From positions 1,322,261 through 1,386,260 of the forward strand of contig CM026404.1 in assembly GCA_014843695.1 (NCBI GenBank): a stretch of 64,000 nucleotides of DNA, written 5' to 3'. The position numbers were made by a program, and so were the translations under genes. Positions 37,501 to 52,500 of the stretch are shown here, piece by piece; within the stretch, counting starts at the first letter, position 1, and the number at the start of each line of letters is the position of its first letter. The notes beneath the pieces were generated by a model that saw only the letters and a list, made by a program, of their open reading frames with translations, did no database searches and was not told where the DNA came from. This DNA is from Archivesica marissinica. Taxonomy: Eukaryota; Mollusca; Bivalvia; Venerida; Vesicomyidae.

Positions 37501-40500
37501 TTCAAAGTATTTCTCAATACATATATTTATATTTTCTGCAGCTTAAGAGATTCAAACGGATTTGCATTAATAACGAGAGAACTGCACAGGACAGGTTTGT
37601 GTCGAGAGCGGACTATGTGAGGATAGTGTACTGGTTATAGCCATGGTAACTTACAGCTACTATTGGGCTATCTCTGGCATGTTCAATACCCCAGCTGCTG
37701 CAGTCCTAAGAGATATGTCTGCTAATTAGATGGCTAACAACGGTACATATCGTCAATACTCTTGACGCAATCAATGCACAACAATCTCCCCTTGGCAAGA
37801 ATCAACGCACGCCGATCTCCCCTTGGCAAGAATCAATGCACGACGATCTCCCCTTGGCAAGAATCAATGCACGACGATCTCCCCTTGGCAAGAATCAATG
37901 CACGACGATCTCCCTTTGGCAAGAATCAACGCACGCCGAACTCCCCTTGGCAAGAATCAACGCACGCCGATCTCCCCTTGGCAAGAATCAACACACGCTG
38001 ATCTCCCCTTGGCAAGAATCAACGCACGCTGATCTCCCCTTGGCAAGAATCAACGCACGCCGATCTCCCCTTGGCAAGAATCAACGCTCGCCGATCTCCC
38101 CTTGGCAAGAATCAAGTTGACAACGCACGCCGATCTCCCATGGGCAAGAATCAACGTACGCCGCTCTCTCCCTAGCAAGAATCAACGCACGCTGATCTCT
38201 CCCTGGCAAGAATCAACGCACGCTGATTTCCCCTTGGCAAGAATCAACACACGCCGATCTCTACATGGCAATAATCAAGTTGACAATGTTATATTTTATA
38301 TTTCGGGTTTTACGCCTGCATCAGCACCATTTTGGGCTATATCGCCGGCGGGCAGTTTACTTAACAACACCTTTCCTGGGCAGGCTCCAGCGGTTAACCA
38401 GTACTTGGGTGCACCAACCTCCGTAAGAAACTGCCAACTTTTTCATATAAATGAGACACGGCCTGAGCGGGGCTCGAACCCGTGACCATCAGTGATGATC
38501 AAGTTGACAACGCACGACGATCTCCCCTTGGCAAGAATCAACGTACGCCGATCTCTCCCTAGCAAGAATCAAATGCACGCCGATCTCTCCCTGGCAAGAA
38601 TCAATGCATGCTGATCTCTCCTTGGCAAGAATCAACGCATGCTGATCTCCCCATGGCAAGAATCAATGCACGCTGATCTCCCCCTGGCAAGAATCAATGC
38701 ACGCTGATCTCTCCCTGGCAAGAATCAATGCACGCTGATCTCTCCTTGGCAAGAATCAACGCACGCTGATCTCTCCTTGGCAAGAATCAACGCACGCTGC
38801 TCTCTCCTTGGCAAGAATCAACGCACGCTGATCTCTCCCTGGCAAGAATCAATGTACGCTGATCTCCCCTTGACAAGAATCAACGCACGCTGATCTTTCC
38901 CTGGCAAGAATCAACGCACGCTGATTTCCCCTTGGCAAGAATCAACGCACGCTGATCTTTCCCTGGCAAGAATCAACACACGCTGATCTCCCCTTGACAA
39001 GAATCAACGCACGCTGATCTTTCCCTGGCAAGAATCAACGCACGCTGATTTCCCCTTGGCAAGAATCAACGTACGCTGATCTCCCCCTGGCAAGAATCAA
39101 CGCACGCTGATTTCCCCTTGGCAAGAATCAACGCACGCTGATTTCCCCTTGGCAAGAATCAACGCACGCTGATCTCCCCTTGGCAAGAATCAACGCACGC
39201 TGATTTCCCCTTGGCAAGAATCAATGCACGCTGATCTCCCCTTGGCAAGAATCAACACACGCTGATCTCCCCCTGGCAAGAATCAACACACGCTGATCTC
39301 TCCCTGGCAAGAATCAATGCACGCTGATCTCTCCCTGGCAAGAATCAATGTACGCTGATCTCCCTTTGACAAGAATCAACGCACGCTGATCTTTCCCTGG
39401 CAAGAATCAACGCACGCTGATTTCCCCTTGGCAAGAATCAACGCACGCTGATCTTTCCCTGGCAAGAATCAACACACGCTGATCTCCCCTTGACAAGAAT
39501 CAACGCACGCTGATCTTTCCCTGGCAAGAATCAACGCACGCTGATTTCCCCTTGGCAAGAATCAACGTACGCTGATCTCCCCCTGGCAAGAATCAACGCA
39601 CGCTGATTTCCCCTTGGCAAGAATCAATGCACGCTGATCTCCCCCTGGCAAGAATCAACACACGCTGATCTCTCCCTGGCAAGAATCAATGCACGCTGAT
39701 CTCTCCCTGGCAAGAATCAATGTACGCTGATCTCCCCTTGACAAGAATCAACGCACGCTGATCTTTCCCTGGCAAGAATCAACGCATGCTGATTTCCCCT
39801 TGGCAAGAATCAACACACGCTGATCTCACCCTGGCAAGAATCAACACATGCTGATCTCACCCTGGCAAGAATCAACGCACGCTGATTTCCCCTTGGCAAG
39901 AATCAACGCACGCTGATCTCCCCCTGGCAAGAATCAACGCACGCTGATTTCCCCTTGGCAAGAATCAATGCACGCTGATCTCCCCTTGGCAAGAATCAAC
40001 ACACGCTGATCTCCCCCTGGCAAGAATCAACACACGCTGATCTCTCCCTGGCAAGAATCAATGCACGCTGATCTCTCCCTGGCAAGAATCAATGTACGCT
40101 GATCTCCCCTTGACAAGAATCAACGCACGCTGATCTTTCCCTGGCAAGAATCAACGCACGCTGATTTCCCCTTGGCAAGAATCAACGCACGCTGATCTTT
40201 CCCTGGCAAGAATCAACACACGCTGATCTCCCCTTGACAAGAATCAACGCACGCTGATCTTTCCCTGGCAAGAATCAACGCACGCTGATTTCCCCTTGGC
40301 AAGAATCAACGTACGCTGATCTCCCCCTGGCAAGAATCAACGCACGCTGATTTCCCCTTGGCAAGAATTAATGCACGCTGATCTCCCCCTGGCAAGAATC
40401 AACACACGCTGATCTCTCCCTGGCAAGAATCAATGCACGCTGATCTCTCCCTGGCAAGAATCAATGTACGCTGATCTCTCCTTGGCAAGAATCAACGCAC

Positions 40501-43500
40501 GCTGCTCTCTCCTTGGCAAGAATCAACGCACGCTGATCTCCCCATGGCAAGAATCAACACACGCTGATCTCCCCATGGTAAGAATCAATGCACGCCGATC
40601 TCTCCCTGGCAAGAATCAACGCACGCTGATCTCCCCTTGGCAAGAATCAACGCACGCCGATCTCCCCCTGGCAAGAATCAACACACGCTGATCTCCCCCT
40701 GGCAAGAATCAATGCATGCTGATCTCTCCCTGGCAAGAATCAATGCACGCTGATCTCTCCCTGGCAAGAATCAACACACGCTGATCTCTCATTGGCAAGA
40801 ATCAACGCACGCTGATCTCTCCTTGGCAAGAATCAACGCACGCTGATCTCTCCCTGGCAAGAATCAATGTACGCTGATCTCCCCTTGACAAGAATCAACG
40901 CACGCTGATCTTTCCCTGGCAAGAATCAACGCACGCTGATTTCCCATTGGCAAGAATCAACGCACGCTGATCTCACCCTGGCAAGAATCAATGCATGCTG
41001 ATCTCACCCTGGCAAGAATCAACGCACGCTGATTTCCCCTTGGCAAGAATCAACACACGCTGATCTCTCCCTGGCAAGAATCAATGCATGCTGATCTCTC
41101 CCTGGCAAGAATCAACACACGCTGATCTCTCCTTGGCAAGAATCAACGCACACTGATCTCTCCTTGGCAAGAATCAACGCACGCTGCTCTCTCCTTGGCA
41201 AGAATCAACGCACGCTGATCTCTCCCTGGCAAGAATCAATGTACGCTGATCTCCCCTTGACAAGAATCAACGCACGCTGATCTTTCCCTGGCAAGAATCA
41301 ACGCACGCTGATTTCCCCTTGGCAAGAATCAACGCACGCTGATCTTTCCCTGGCAAGAATCATCACACGCTGATCTCCCCTTAACAAGAATCAACGCACG
41401 CTGATCTTTCCCTGGCAAGAATCAACGCACGCTGATTTCCCCTTGGCAAGAATCAACACACGCTGATCTCACCCTGGCAAGAATCAACACATGCTGATCT
41501 CACCCTGGCAAGAATCAATGCACGCTGATTTCCCCTTGGCAAGAATCAACGCATGCTGATCTCCCCCTGGCAAGAATCAACGCACGCTGATTTCCCCTTG
41601 GCAAGAATCAACGCACGCTGATCTTTCCCTGGCAAGAATCAACACACGCTGATCTCCCCTTGACAAGAATCAACGCACGCTGATCTTTCCCTGGCAAGAA
41701 TCAACGCACGCTGATTTCCCCTTGGCAAGAATCAACACACGCTGATCTCACCCTGGCAAGAATCAACACATGCTGATCTCACCCTGGCAAGAATCAACGC
41801 ACGCTGATTTCCCCTTGGCAAGAATCAACGCACGCTGATCTCCCCCTGGCAAGAATCAACGCACGCTGATCTCCCCTTGGCAAGAATCAACGCACGCTGA
41901 TCTCCCCATGGCAAGAATCAACACACGCTGATCTCCCCATGGTAAGAATCAACGCACGCCGATCTCTCCCTGGCAAGAATCAACACACGCTAATCTCTCC
42001 CTGGCAAGAATCAATGCATGCTGATCTCTCCCTGGCAAGAATCAATGCACGCTGATCTCTCCCTGGCAAGAATCAACACACGCTGATCTCCCCTTGGCAA
42101 GAATCAATGCACGCTGATCTCTCCCTGGCAAGAATCATTGCACGCTGATCTCTCCCTGGCAAGAATCAATGCACGCCGATCTCTTCCTGGCAAGAATCAA
42201 TGCACGCTGATCTCTCCCTGGCAAGAATCATTGCACGCTGATCTCTCCCTGGCAAGAATCAATGCACGCTGATCTCCTTGGCAAGAATCAATTTCTTTGA
42301 CCGCTTATTGTTTAATTTGAAATATGAAGGCGGAGTTACAGGGCGACACATTTATTCCGTATTGTGTCGACATGTCACTCATAACTTGAGCAATTGTTGG
42401 TTCATGAAATTAATGTGAAGACATTGAGTATTACGATGAAGTTAGTTGGTGCCAGTCTATATGCAGCCAATAGCAATCATTTCTTCCAGCACAGACACAG
42501 ACATAATGCATGGGGAGGATCATGCAGCACTCTACATTCTCAAGTGAGTCTGTGATACCTGGCACCAAATATTACTAGTCTGTTTCACCTAGTTCACACA
42601 TTGATAAGGTAAATAATGAAATATTTATTGTTTCAAATTATCACTACAATTTTGTTACCCCTCCCCCTCTCACCCACATGATTGTATACAGGGACTAATG
42701 GTCAATTAAAGGAATATCTAGGGTGGTACTGATCATATCTTGTAGAAAATGTGCAGAACCGCACTATGGTCATATTAAGCTGCATAAAGGTCCGTCCATT
42801 GGGTACTGAGAACAGACTCACAACGAACAAATTAGAGGATTTTTAGTCAAAGGGCAATTACTCTTAGAGTTACTGGGCCGATCCCCATGAAAGGTGTATG
42901 GTGATACATATTTATTTTAAGCTTGACAAAATTCCACCTATTTCCTGAGAATTATCTCCAGAAATACGCACACATAGACCTAAATCATCATCCCTAGCCG
43001 ATATTCCGGGATGGTTCATAACCATCTACTATTTCATTGCCTCAAAATGAGCTAAATTGAACAAAGACTGAATGCTCAGTCTTTAGGCAAGTATCCTATA
43101 TTGACATAATGAAGTCAAGCTGTGTACAGTAAACAGGTGGGTGAGAGTGGGGGGGGGAAGAGACTATTCAGGTTAATATTAGTTAACAGCCAACAAAAAC
43201 ATAGAACAAATATAACAATCAAGCAAAACTGAATTTGTTTAAAACTAGAGCTGAAGCAAAAACAACCAGAACTCCATAAAATAAAGCGTCAATATCAGAA
43301 TAGAGTATGCAACTATATATATATATATGTACACATATATATACAACTATGTATGTATATGTACATACGACTATGTACGTACATGTATATACAACTACTA
43401 TGTATGTACATGTATAATATACATATAAACAATTATAAAAATCTGTCATTACTGATAAAATTAAAACTCACTGTTAAAAATCAATTCAATTATTGAACAT

Positions 43501-46500
43501 TATTTAACAGTATAATTACTGATCAACATTCCAACACGTCAGTAATCAAACATGTGCATTAGAAATACAAGAAATCCCTACTTCCTAGACCTGTAATCTA
43601 TTCAGGGGAGATAATACAAGAAATCCCTACTTCCTAGACCTGTAATCTATTCAGGGGAGATAATACAAGAAATCCCTACTTCCTAGACCTGTAACCTATT
43701 CAGGGGAGATAATACAAGAAATCCCTACTTCCTAGACCTGTAATCTATTCAGGGGAGATAATACAAGAAATCCCTACTTCCTAGACCTGTAACCTATTCA
43801 GGGGAGATAATACAAGAAATCCCTACTTCCTAGACATAAATACACGAAATCCCTACTTCCTAGACCTGTTATCTATTCAGGGGAGATAATACAAGAAATC
43901 CCTACTTCCTAAACCTGTAATCTATTCAGGGGAGATAATACAAGAAATCCCTACTTCCTAGACCCGTTATCTATTCAGGGGAGATAATACAAGAAATACC
44001 TACTTCCTAAACCTGTTATCTATTCAGGAGAGATAAGACAAGAAATCCCTACTTCCAAGACATGTTATCTATTCAGGGGAGATAATACAAGAAATCCCTA
44101 CTTCCTAGACCTGTAATCTATTCAGGGGGGATAATACAAGAAATCCCTACTTCCTAAACCTGTAATCTATTCAGGGGAGATAATACAAGAAATCCCTACT
44201 TCCAAGACATGTTATCTATTCAGGGGAGATAATACAAGAAATCCCTACTTCCTAGACCTGTAATCTATTCAGGGGGGATAATACAAGAAATCCCTACTTC
44301 CTAAACCTGTAATCTATTCAGGGGAGATAATACAAGAAATCCCTACTTCCAAGACATGTTATCTATTCAGGGGAGATAATACAAGAAATCCCTACTTCCT
44401 AGACCTGTAATCTATTCAGGGGGGATAATACAAGAAATCCCTACTTCCTAAACCTGTAATCTATTCAGGGGAGATAATACAAGAAATCCCTACTTCCAAG
44501 ACATGTTATCTATTCAGGGGAGATAATACAAGAAATCCCTACTTCCTAGACCTGTAATCTATTCAGGGGGGATAATACAAGAAATCCCTACTTCCTAAAC
44601 CTGTAATCTATTCAGGGGAGATAATACAAGAAATCCCTACTTCCTAGACCTGTAATCTATTCAGGGGAGATAATACAAGAAATCCCTACTTCCTAGACCT
44701 GTAATCTATTCAGGGGAGATAATACAAGAAATCCCTACTTCCTAGACCTGTAATCTATTCAGGGGAGATAATACAAGAAATCCCTACTTCCTAGACCTGT
44801 AATCTATTCAGGGGAGATAATACAAGAAATCCCTACTTCCTAGACCTGTAATCTATTCAGGGGAGATAATACAAGAAATCCCTACTTCCTAGACCTGTAA
44901 TCTATTCAGGGGAGATAATACAAGAAATCCCTACTTCCTAGACCTGTAATCTATTCAGGGGAGATAATACAAGAAATCCCTACTTCCTAGACCTGTAATC
45001 TATTCAGGGGAGATAATACAAGAAATCCCTACTTCCTAGACCTGTTCTCTCTATTCAGGGGAGATAATACAAGAAATCAGTATATTCCATCTAACATACA
45101 ATAGCAGCTGGGGTTATATCTATCTAACACACAATAGCAGCTGGGGTTATATCTATCTAACACACAATAGCAGCTGGGGTTATATCTATCTAACATACAA
45201 TAGCAGCTGGGGTTATATCTATCTAACACACAATAGCAGCTGGGGTTATATCTATCTAACATACAATAGCAGCTGGGGTATATCTATCTAACACACAATA
45301 GCAGCTGGGGTTATATCTATCTAACACACAATAGCAGCTGGGGTTATATCTATCTAACACACAATAGCAGCTGGGTTATATCTATCTAACATACAATAGC
45401 AGCTGGCGTTATATCTATCTAACACACAATAGCAGCTGGGGTTATATCTATCTAACACACAATAGCAGCTGGGGTTATATCTATCTAACATACAATAGCA
45501 GCTGGGGTTATATCTAACACACAATAGCAGCTGGGGTTATATCTATCTAACACACAATAGCAGCTGGCGTTATATCTATCTAACACACAATAGCAGCTGG
45601 GGTTATATCTATCTAACACACAATAGCAGCTGGGGTTATATCTATCTAACACACAATAGCAGCTGGGGTTATATCTATCTAACACACAATAGCAGCTGGG
45701 GTTATATCTATCTAACACACAATAGCAGCTGGGGTTATATCTATCTAACACACAATAACAGCTGGCGTTATATCTATCTAACACACAATAGCAGCTGGGG
45801 TTATATCTATCTAACACACAATAGCAGCTGGCGTTATATCTATCTAACACACAATAGCAGCTGGGGTTATATCTATCTAACACACAATAGCAGCTGGGGT
45901 TATATCTATCTAACACACAATAGCAGCTGGGGTTATATCTATCTAACACACAATAGCAGCTGGGGTTATATCTAACACACAATAGCAGCTGGGGTTATAT
46001 CTATCTAACACACAATAGCAGCTGGGGTTATATCTATCTAACACACAATAGCAGCTGGGGTTATATCTATCTAACACACAATAGCAGCTGGGGTTATATC
46101 TATCTAACATACAATAGCAGCTGGCGTTATATCTATCTAACATACAATAGCAGCTGGGGTTATATCTATCTAACACACAATAGCAGCTGGGGTTATATCT
46201 ATCTAACATACAATAGCAGCTGGCGTTATATCTATCTAACACACAATAGCAGCTGGGGTTATATCTATCTAACATACAATAGCAGCTGGGGTTATATCTA
46301 TCTAACACACAATAGCAGCTGGGGTTATATCTATCTAACATACAATAGCAGCTGGGGTTATATCTAACATACAATAGCAGCTGGGGTTATATCTATCGAA
46401 CATACAATAGCAGCTGGGGTTATATCTATCGAACATACAATAGCAGCTGGGGTTATATCTAACACACAATAGCAGCTGGGGTTATATCTATCTAACATAC

Positions 46501-49500
46501 AATAGCAGCTGGGGTTATATCTATCGAACACACAATAGCAGCTGGGGTTATATCTATCGAACATACAATAGCAGCTGGGGTTATATCTATCTAACATACA
46601 ATAGCAGCTGGGGTTATATCTAACACACAATAGCTGTTTCGTATCAATTAATGGAACAGCAATGATAATGGTATTATTGACAACGGCATAGAAACGTGTG
46701 TGGTTTGTGAGGTCAAACAACAACCAATCAACAACATAACAGAGCTTACCGGAATGTAAACACGGTAGATTGGAACATAGTGAGCATAACAAACTATCTA
46801 ACATACACTTGCAAGGACACATTGTTAATGTTCATATACAAGCATCCATAGGTTACACAGCATCTATACTATTTATACTCTACAGCTACACTATACTAGA
46901 TATCTACTCATTACCACTAGCTATTTATTATTCTAACATGACTCAGCATTTTGTCTGTATATAGGCAAAGAAGGAATTTACCGTTGTTAAATCTGCAACA
47001 TGGCGCGCGATGTCAAACGCGGTATCATTTTTGCGGCTTTTTAAAAAATAATATCTACTATTTTTTTGCGTTTTTTAAGATAGTTTGGTTATGTTAGAAT
47101 CGAAATAATATATGTATTTGAATGATTAATAGTAAAATAAAACACGGTTTGTCGTTCTGAGCGCCAGAATGAATCGCTTAAACGTATGGCCTGCATGGTT
47201 ATTTCCTACGCGTCAGAATTCCAAACCATGATTTATTCGCCAATAAACGATGGAAAGACAAAATATTATTTCTTAACCATTTTAACCCCACAGGCCTCTA
47301 AATAGGCGTATGAAAAGTGTAGATCCAGATGAGCCGGCTCGTGACGAGCCGTCTCATCAGGATCTGCACTTTTTGCCAGTGATATGACTATTTTTAGACA
47401 TAATTACCCATTTTGATAAATGAACTTGTCCAAATGTGATTTTCTTATTAATTTATTGGTCTGAAAATATCATGCACCAGTACATGTCAGTTACTTGGGG
47501 TTGAAAGGGTTAAGTATATTTTGAGAGGATTGGATAGATTACGCGTCCTATTAGCTACATACAAACCATTCAATTCTCACCAGAAACAAATAACACGGTG
47601 CTAGTATATGTGAAATTATTAAAGTTGGTGAACGCATGGTTTAAATGGAAAACTATATAGAGTTCGGTGTTTGTATGCTGTCAATAAAGAATTTTAAGGA
47701 ATATGCAAACATAGAGCCAGATCAGCCGCGGAACCCATGTTGTATGCTAGCCTGTCTAGGGTTTCAGCTCAACTATCCGAATAGCAATCAGCATACAGCC
47801 TGATCAGCCGCGGGACCCATGTTGTATGCTAGCCTGTCTAGGGTTTCAGTTCCACTATCCGAATAGCAATCAGCATAGTGCCTGATCAGATGGCACGTTC
47901 TGTGTCATCTGATCTGGCTCTATGCCATTTGCAAAAGTGGCGTTATTCACGATTAGGCGAGATAAGGGTTAATAGAGAATCATGTGATGTACATGCATAC
48001 CCAGGTCATCTACTTCAGACATGCTATTCTGGTTCATAGACGAACTGGCCGCGCCAGTCTGGGATGACGATAAATCATCTGCATCACTCAGATTGGCAAG
48101 CATGGCTTGTAAAGTGGAACGCTTTGGTCCTGGAATATCATGTGCAACTTTCAAAATAAAGCAACTCACATCTCATGCAGTCAAATAACAATACTGATAG
48201 TAGCAACCTCTGTGGCTTACAGCAATTTACGCAGTTTTCCGTCCGATGCAATATTAAAAAAAAAATACACCTGATTTCTGGCACTAGCAGAGCACATATA
48301 ATCAATCCTGGATTCATCAGCTCACACACATAGTTCCTAAATATTTGGTACATGTAATGTTGGGTTTTGTGTGTTATTTCCAGAGAGGTGTTATATTAAC
48401 CCTTTCCTTCAGAGATTTAGGTTAATATACTATTATATCTCCATACAAACGACAGCCATTTGGCTATCATGCAGTGAATAAGTAGTCACCATATCTATCC
48501 CACCTCCATAGATATTACTGGGACTTCATAGAGATTTAGGTTAATATATTATTATATCTCCATACAATTGACAGCCATTTAGCTATCATGCAGTGGATAA
48601 GTAGTCACCATATCTATCCCACCTCCATAGATATTACTGGGACTTCATAGAGATTTAGGTTAATATATTATTATATCTCTATACAATTGACAGCCATTTA
48701 GCTATCATGTAGTGGATAAGTAGCCGCCATGTCTATCCCACCTCCATAGATATTACTGGGACTACATGAGATTCTAGCCTTTATTATGAACATTTGGTTT
48801 GGCTACTACATTATCAATGTATGACGCAATGGCGTTAGGAGGTGCTTCTATGAGGGAAAGGGTTAATGTGTGTCGTATTGGTAATGGCGTTAGGAGGTGC
48901 TTCTATGAGGGAAAGTGTCAATGTATGTCGTGTTGGTAATGGCGTCAAGAGGTGCTTCTATGAGGGAAAGGGTTAATGTGTGTCGTATTGGTAATGGCGT
49001 CAAGAGGTGCTTCTATGAGGGAAATGGTTAATGTATGTCGTATTGGTAATGGCGTCAAGAGGTGCTTCTATGAGGGAAAGGGTTAATGTGTTCTCCTATC
49101 GGCTTGTGACAGACATGTGATAATATGCTTGTCGAGTGTGTATGTGCATGTGTGCAGGGATCATTTTAGAGGGCGATGTGGGCGAAATAGTCGCCCTAGG
49201 GACCCTGACTTCGCCCTCTGGGGGACCCACTTCTCCCTAAAAAAAAATAAAAAATTGTTGTATTTAACTGTGCATTTTAACCCTATTTTGCAGAAGTATA
49301 TTAATGAACACCATTTAAGGAAGCGATCATGCGCTTTCTCACTTCTCCCAAAAATTCTGACCTAGAATGAACCCTGGTGTATCTGATGACCGCGGCATTA
49401 TTTCAGTAATTGTTATATAATGTATCAACCAATGAGTAATCTGTCAACATTTCTTGTATACTGTACAATTTTCAGTAAAGAGATACACTGGCCCAATCGC

Positions 49501-52500
49501 GCGCTTTCTCACTTCTCCCAAACAATCTGACCTAGAATGAACCGTGTTATGCTAAGTGGTCACCTCCGTTATGCTAAGTGGTCACCTCCGTTATGCTAAG
49601 TGGTCACCTCTGTTATGCTAAGTGGTCACCTCCGTTATGCTAAGTGGTCACCTCCGTTAAGCAGCCCAGTTTACAGAGTCTCAATACATGTATGTTGTTT
49701 TATTATACATTTGCCCTTGATTAAACAGACACCTGTGCTAAGCAGCCACCTTCTGCAATTCCCTTGGCTGGCTGCTTAAGACAGGATTGACTGTACATGC
49801 TCTTCTACTGCAGAAAGTCATGCTTTCAGTATATCTAAGTTGGAAAATCTAGCTTGACCGAGTCATAAGTAGGTTAATCCATCTCTCACCAGGCCTGGAA
49901 GTTATCACACTTTTCTCCAACCTCAAACTCAAGCTTCTGATTGGTTCAGTCGAGCTTAAATCTCAGAATCAACAAATCAAATCACTCGAGCTCGAGATAA
50001 GTTTTATAACCTCGAGGCCATGTATGAATTTGCAGTCGTGTATTCAACACAAAAAGGGGTTGTGTTTTATGCAATTGATATCAGATTAGCCAAATGTAAG
50101 GATCCGTCCGGACTGTGCACGAGCTGTCTGGACATGAATACTGCATGCAGATATCATCAACTCTAGCACGCTAGCGGCGAAAATAACAGTCAAATATCTC
50201 ATGGAATTTCATTAGAAACGTGACATAACGACACAATTCTAATGAAATTCCATGACATGTTTTCAGTTACAAATTAGAAAAACACATTAATGAATTGTCG
50301 GCTGCTACAACTATTTATAGCCATAATATTACTCAGTAGCAATATTGCTACTCAAAGTTAACACAGAGGTTACTAGTCCATGGAAAATAACAAACAAACA
50401 ATAAAATTATGAAAACAAAATATGTAGACTTTTAATCATGTGGGTTTGTTTTAAAGCACAGGGAAAAACTCTTAGTATAGCATCCTGTAGTAAGGAATAC
50501 CATATGTATGTAAGACTAGTTTAGAAATAAAAACTTTCACCAGAAACCTTTCACCAGAAGGATACATAAATAAATTTAACAATCTTTCAAAATAATCTCT
50601 CTATATATAAAATATATTTCTGTTCTAGAAATCTTTAAGAATTTGAATATAAATCATTATAATGCGAAAGATTTTGAAGTAAAATCTGTCCAATCTTTTA
50701 CAATAATAACATACATCAGGGTCAGCCGTGCGAACATGTATTCGTAAACGGCTGGAAAACAAAGTGCAATCAAATACTATATTTTCTACAACACTATCAA
50801 GATTAAAACAGCCACGCAAAATATGTAACATACATGCAACTAAAGCGGTTTTCAGCAAGGTAACAAAATTAGAATATTTCTGTTTAACAACATCAAAAGC
50901 ATAAACATTAATAGTGTCTGAAACATTACAGTGTCAAAGAAATTCCAACATGTTTTCTGAGGTCAGTTTTAGTTTTCTCACAATAACGTATCATGCTCAT
51001 TTCCAAATTAAAACCAAATAAAAATATAAATTGCAATTATAAATTTTGTATGCAGAAAATACATTTTATTTCTATTTCTGTGCTTCGGGTAGTTTTACTA
51101 GATAAAAAAATAGTCTTAATGAACATCATCGTAGATCTTGTATATAAATATCGACGAACAAACTCAGAAATACAGAAAGTGAGCTTAAATGAAACTGTAA
51201 TGTACACTATTCAAATTAAACTGAAGAAACTGGATGCTTACGTATATGCAGAGCTATATTAAGGTATAGATTTGTACCATGTATGTATACTATTCAAGAT
51301 TCCCCAAAATAGAACAACACACAAAATGCTTGCTGCCTATCAAGCAATAAATATGGATATGTACACAATTTTATGTTCTTTGTTTAAACCATCGACTTAC
51401 TTGCTTTCTTGCCTTTCCTTTCTTTTTTGTACTCTTCTTTAAGTTTTGATATAAGCTGCTGGTCGACGCCCCACTCTTCATTCGGAGAGCCCGGAGAGCC
51501 CAGATCTTTCTTAACTGTGTGCAAAAGAGGGACACACCGATCTTTGAAAGAATTTGTAAACCGAGAAATTGATTTCCTTCCTTTTGATACTATGGTGTTG
51601 TTTCTCTTATAATTAACCTTCACACAACACAAACACATGTCTTCCATAATACTTAATGGTATGTAACTCTGTGTGCTATATAATATGCAAGGGAATGTAA
51701 CTCTGTATGCTATATAATATGCAAGGGAATGTAACTCTGTGTGCTATGTAATGCTTAATGGAATGTAACTCTTGTGTGCTGTATAATACTTAATGGAATG
51801 TAACTCTCGTGTGCTGTATAATACTTAATGGAATGTAACTCTTGTGTGCTGTATAATACTTAAAGGAATGTAGCTCTGTGTGCTGTATAATACTTAAAGG
51901 AATGTAGCTATGTGTGCTGTATAATACTTAAAGGAATGTAGCTATGTGTGCTGTATAATACTTAATGGAATGTAGCTCTGTGTGCTGTATAATACTTAAA
52001 GGAATGTAGCTATGTGTGCTGTATACTACTTAAAGGAATGTAGCTCTGTGTGCTGTATAATACTTAATGGAATGTAGCTCTGTGTGCTGTATAATACTTA
52101 ATGGAATGTAGCTATGTGTGCTATATAATACTTAAAGGAATGTAGCTCTGTGTGCTATATAATACTTAATGGAATGTAGCTATGTGTGCTATATAATACT
52201 TAAAGGAATGTAGCTATGTGTGCTGTATAATACTTAATGGAATGTAGCTATGTGTGCTGTATAATACTTAACAGAATGTAGCTATGTGTGCTACTTAATG
52301 GAATGTAGCTCTGTGTGCTGTATAATACTTAATGGAATGTAGCTCTGTGTGCTGTATAATACTTAATGGAATGTAGCTCTGTGTGCTATATAATACTTAA
52401 CGGAATGTAGCTATGTGTGCTATATAATACTTAAAGGAATGTAGCTGTGTGCTATATAATACTTAACGGAATGTAGCTATGTGTGCTGTATAATACTTAA

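Noticed and set aside
45085..46822. Cysteine-rich secreted protein (RYNPSCYCVLD repeats) on the minus strand
   Set aside because: It is the 33-bp satellite; the frame is broken wherever 25-bp units occur and no signal peptide precedes it.
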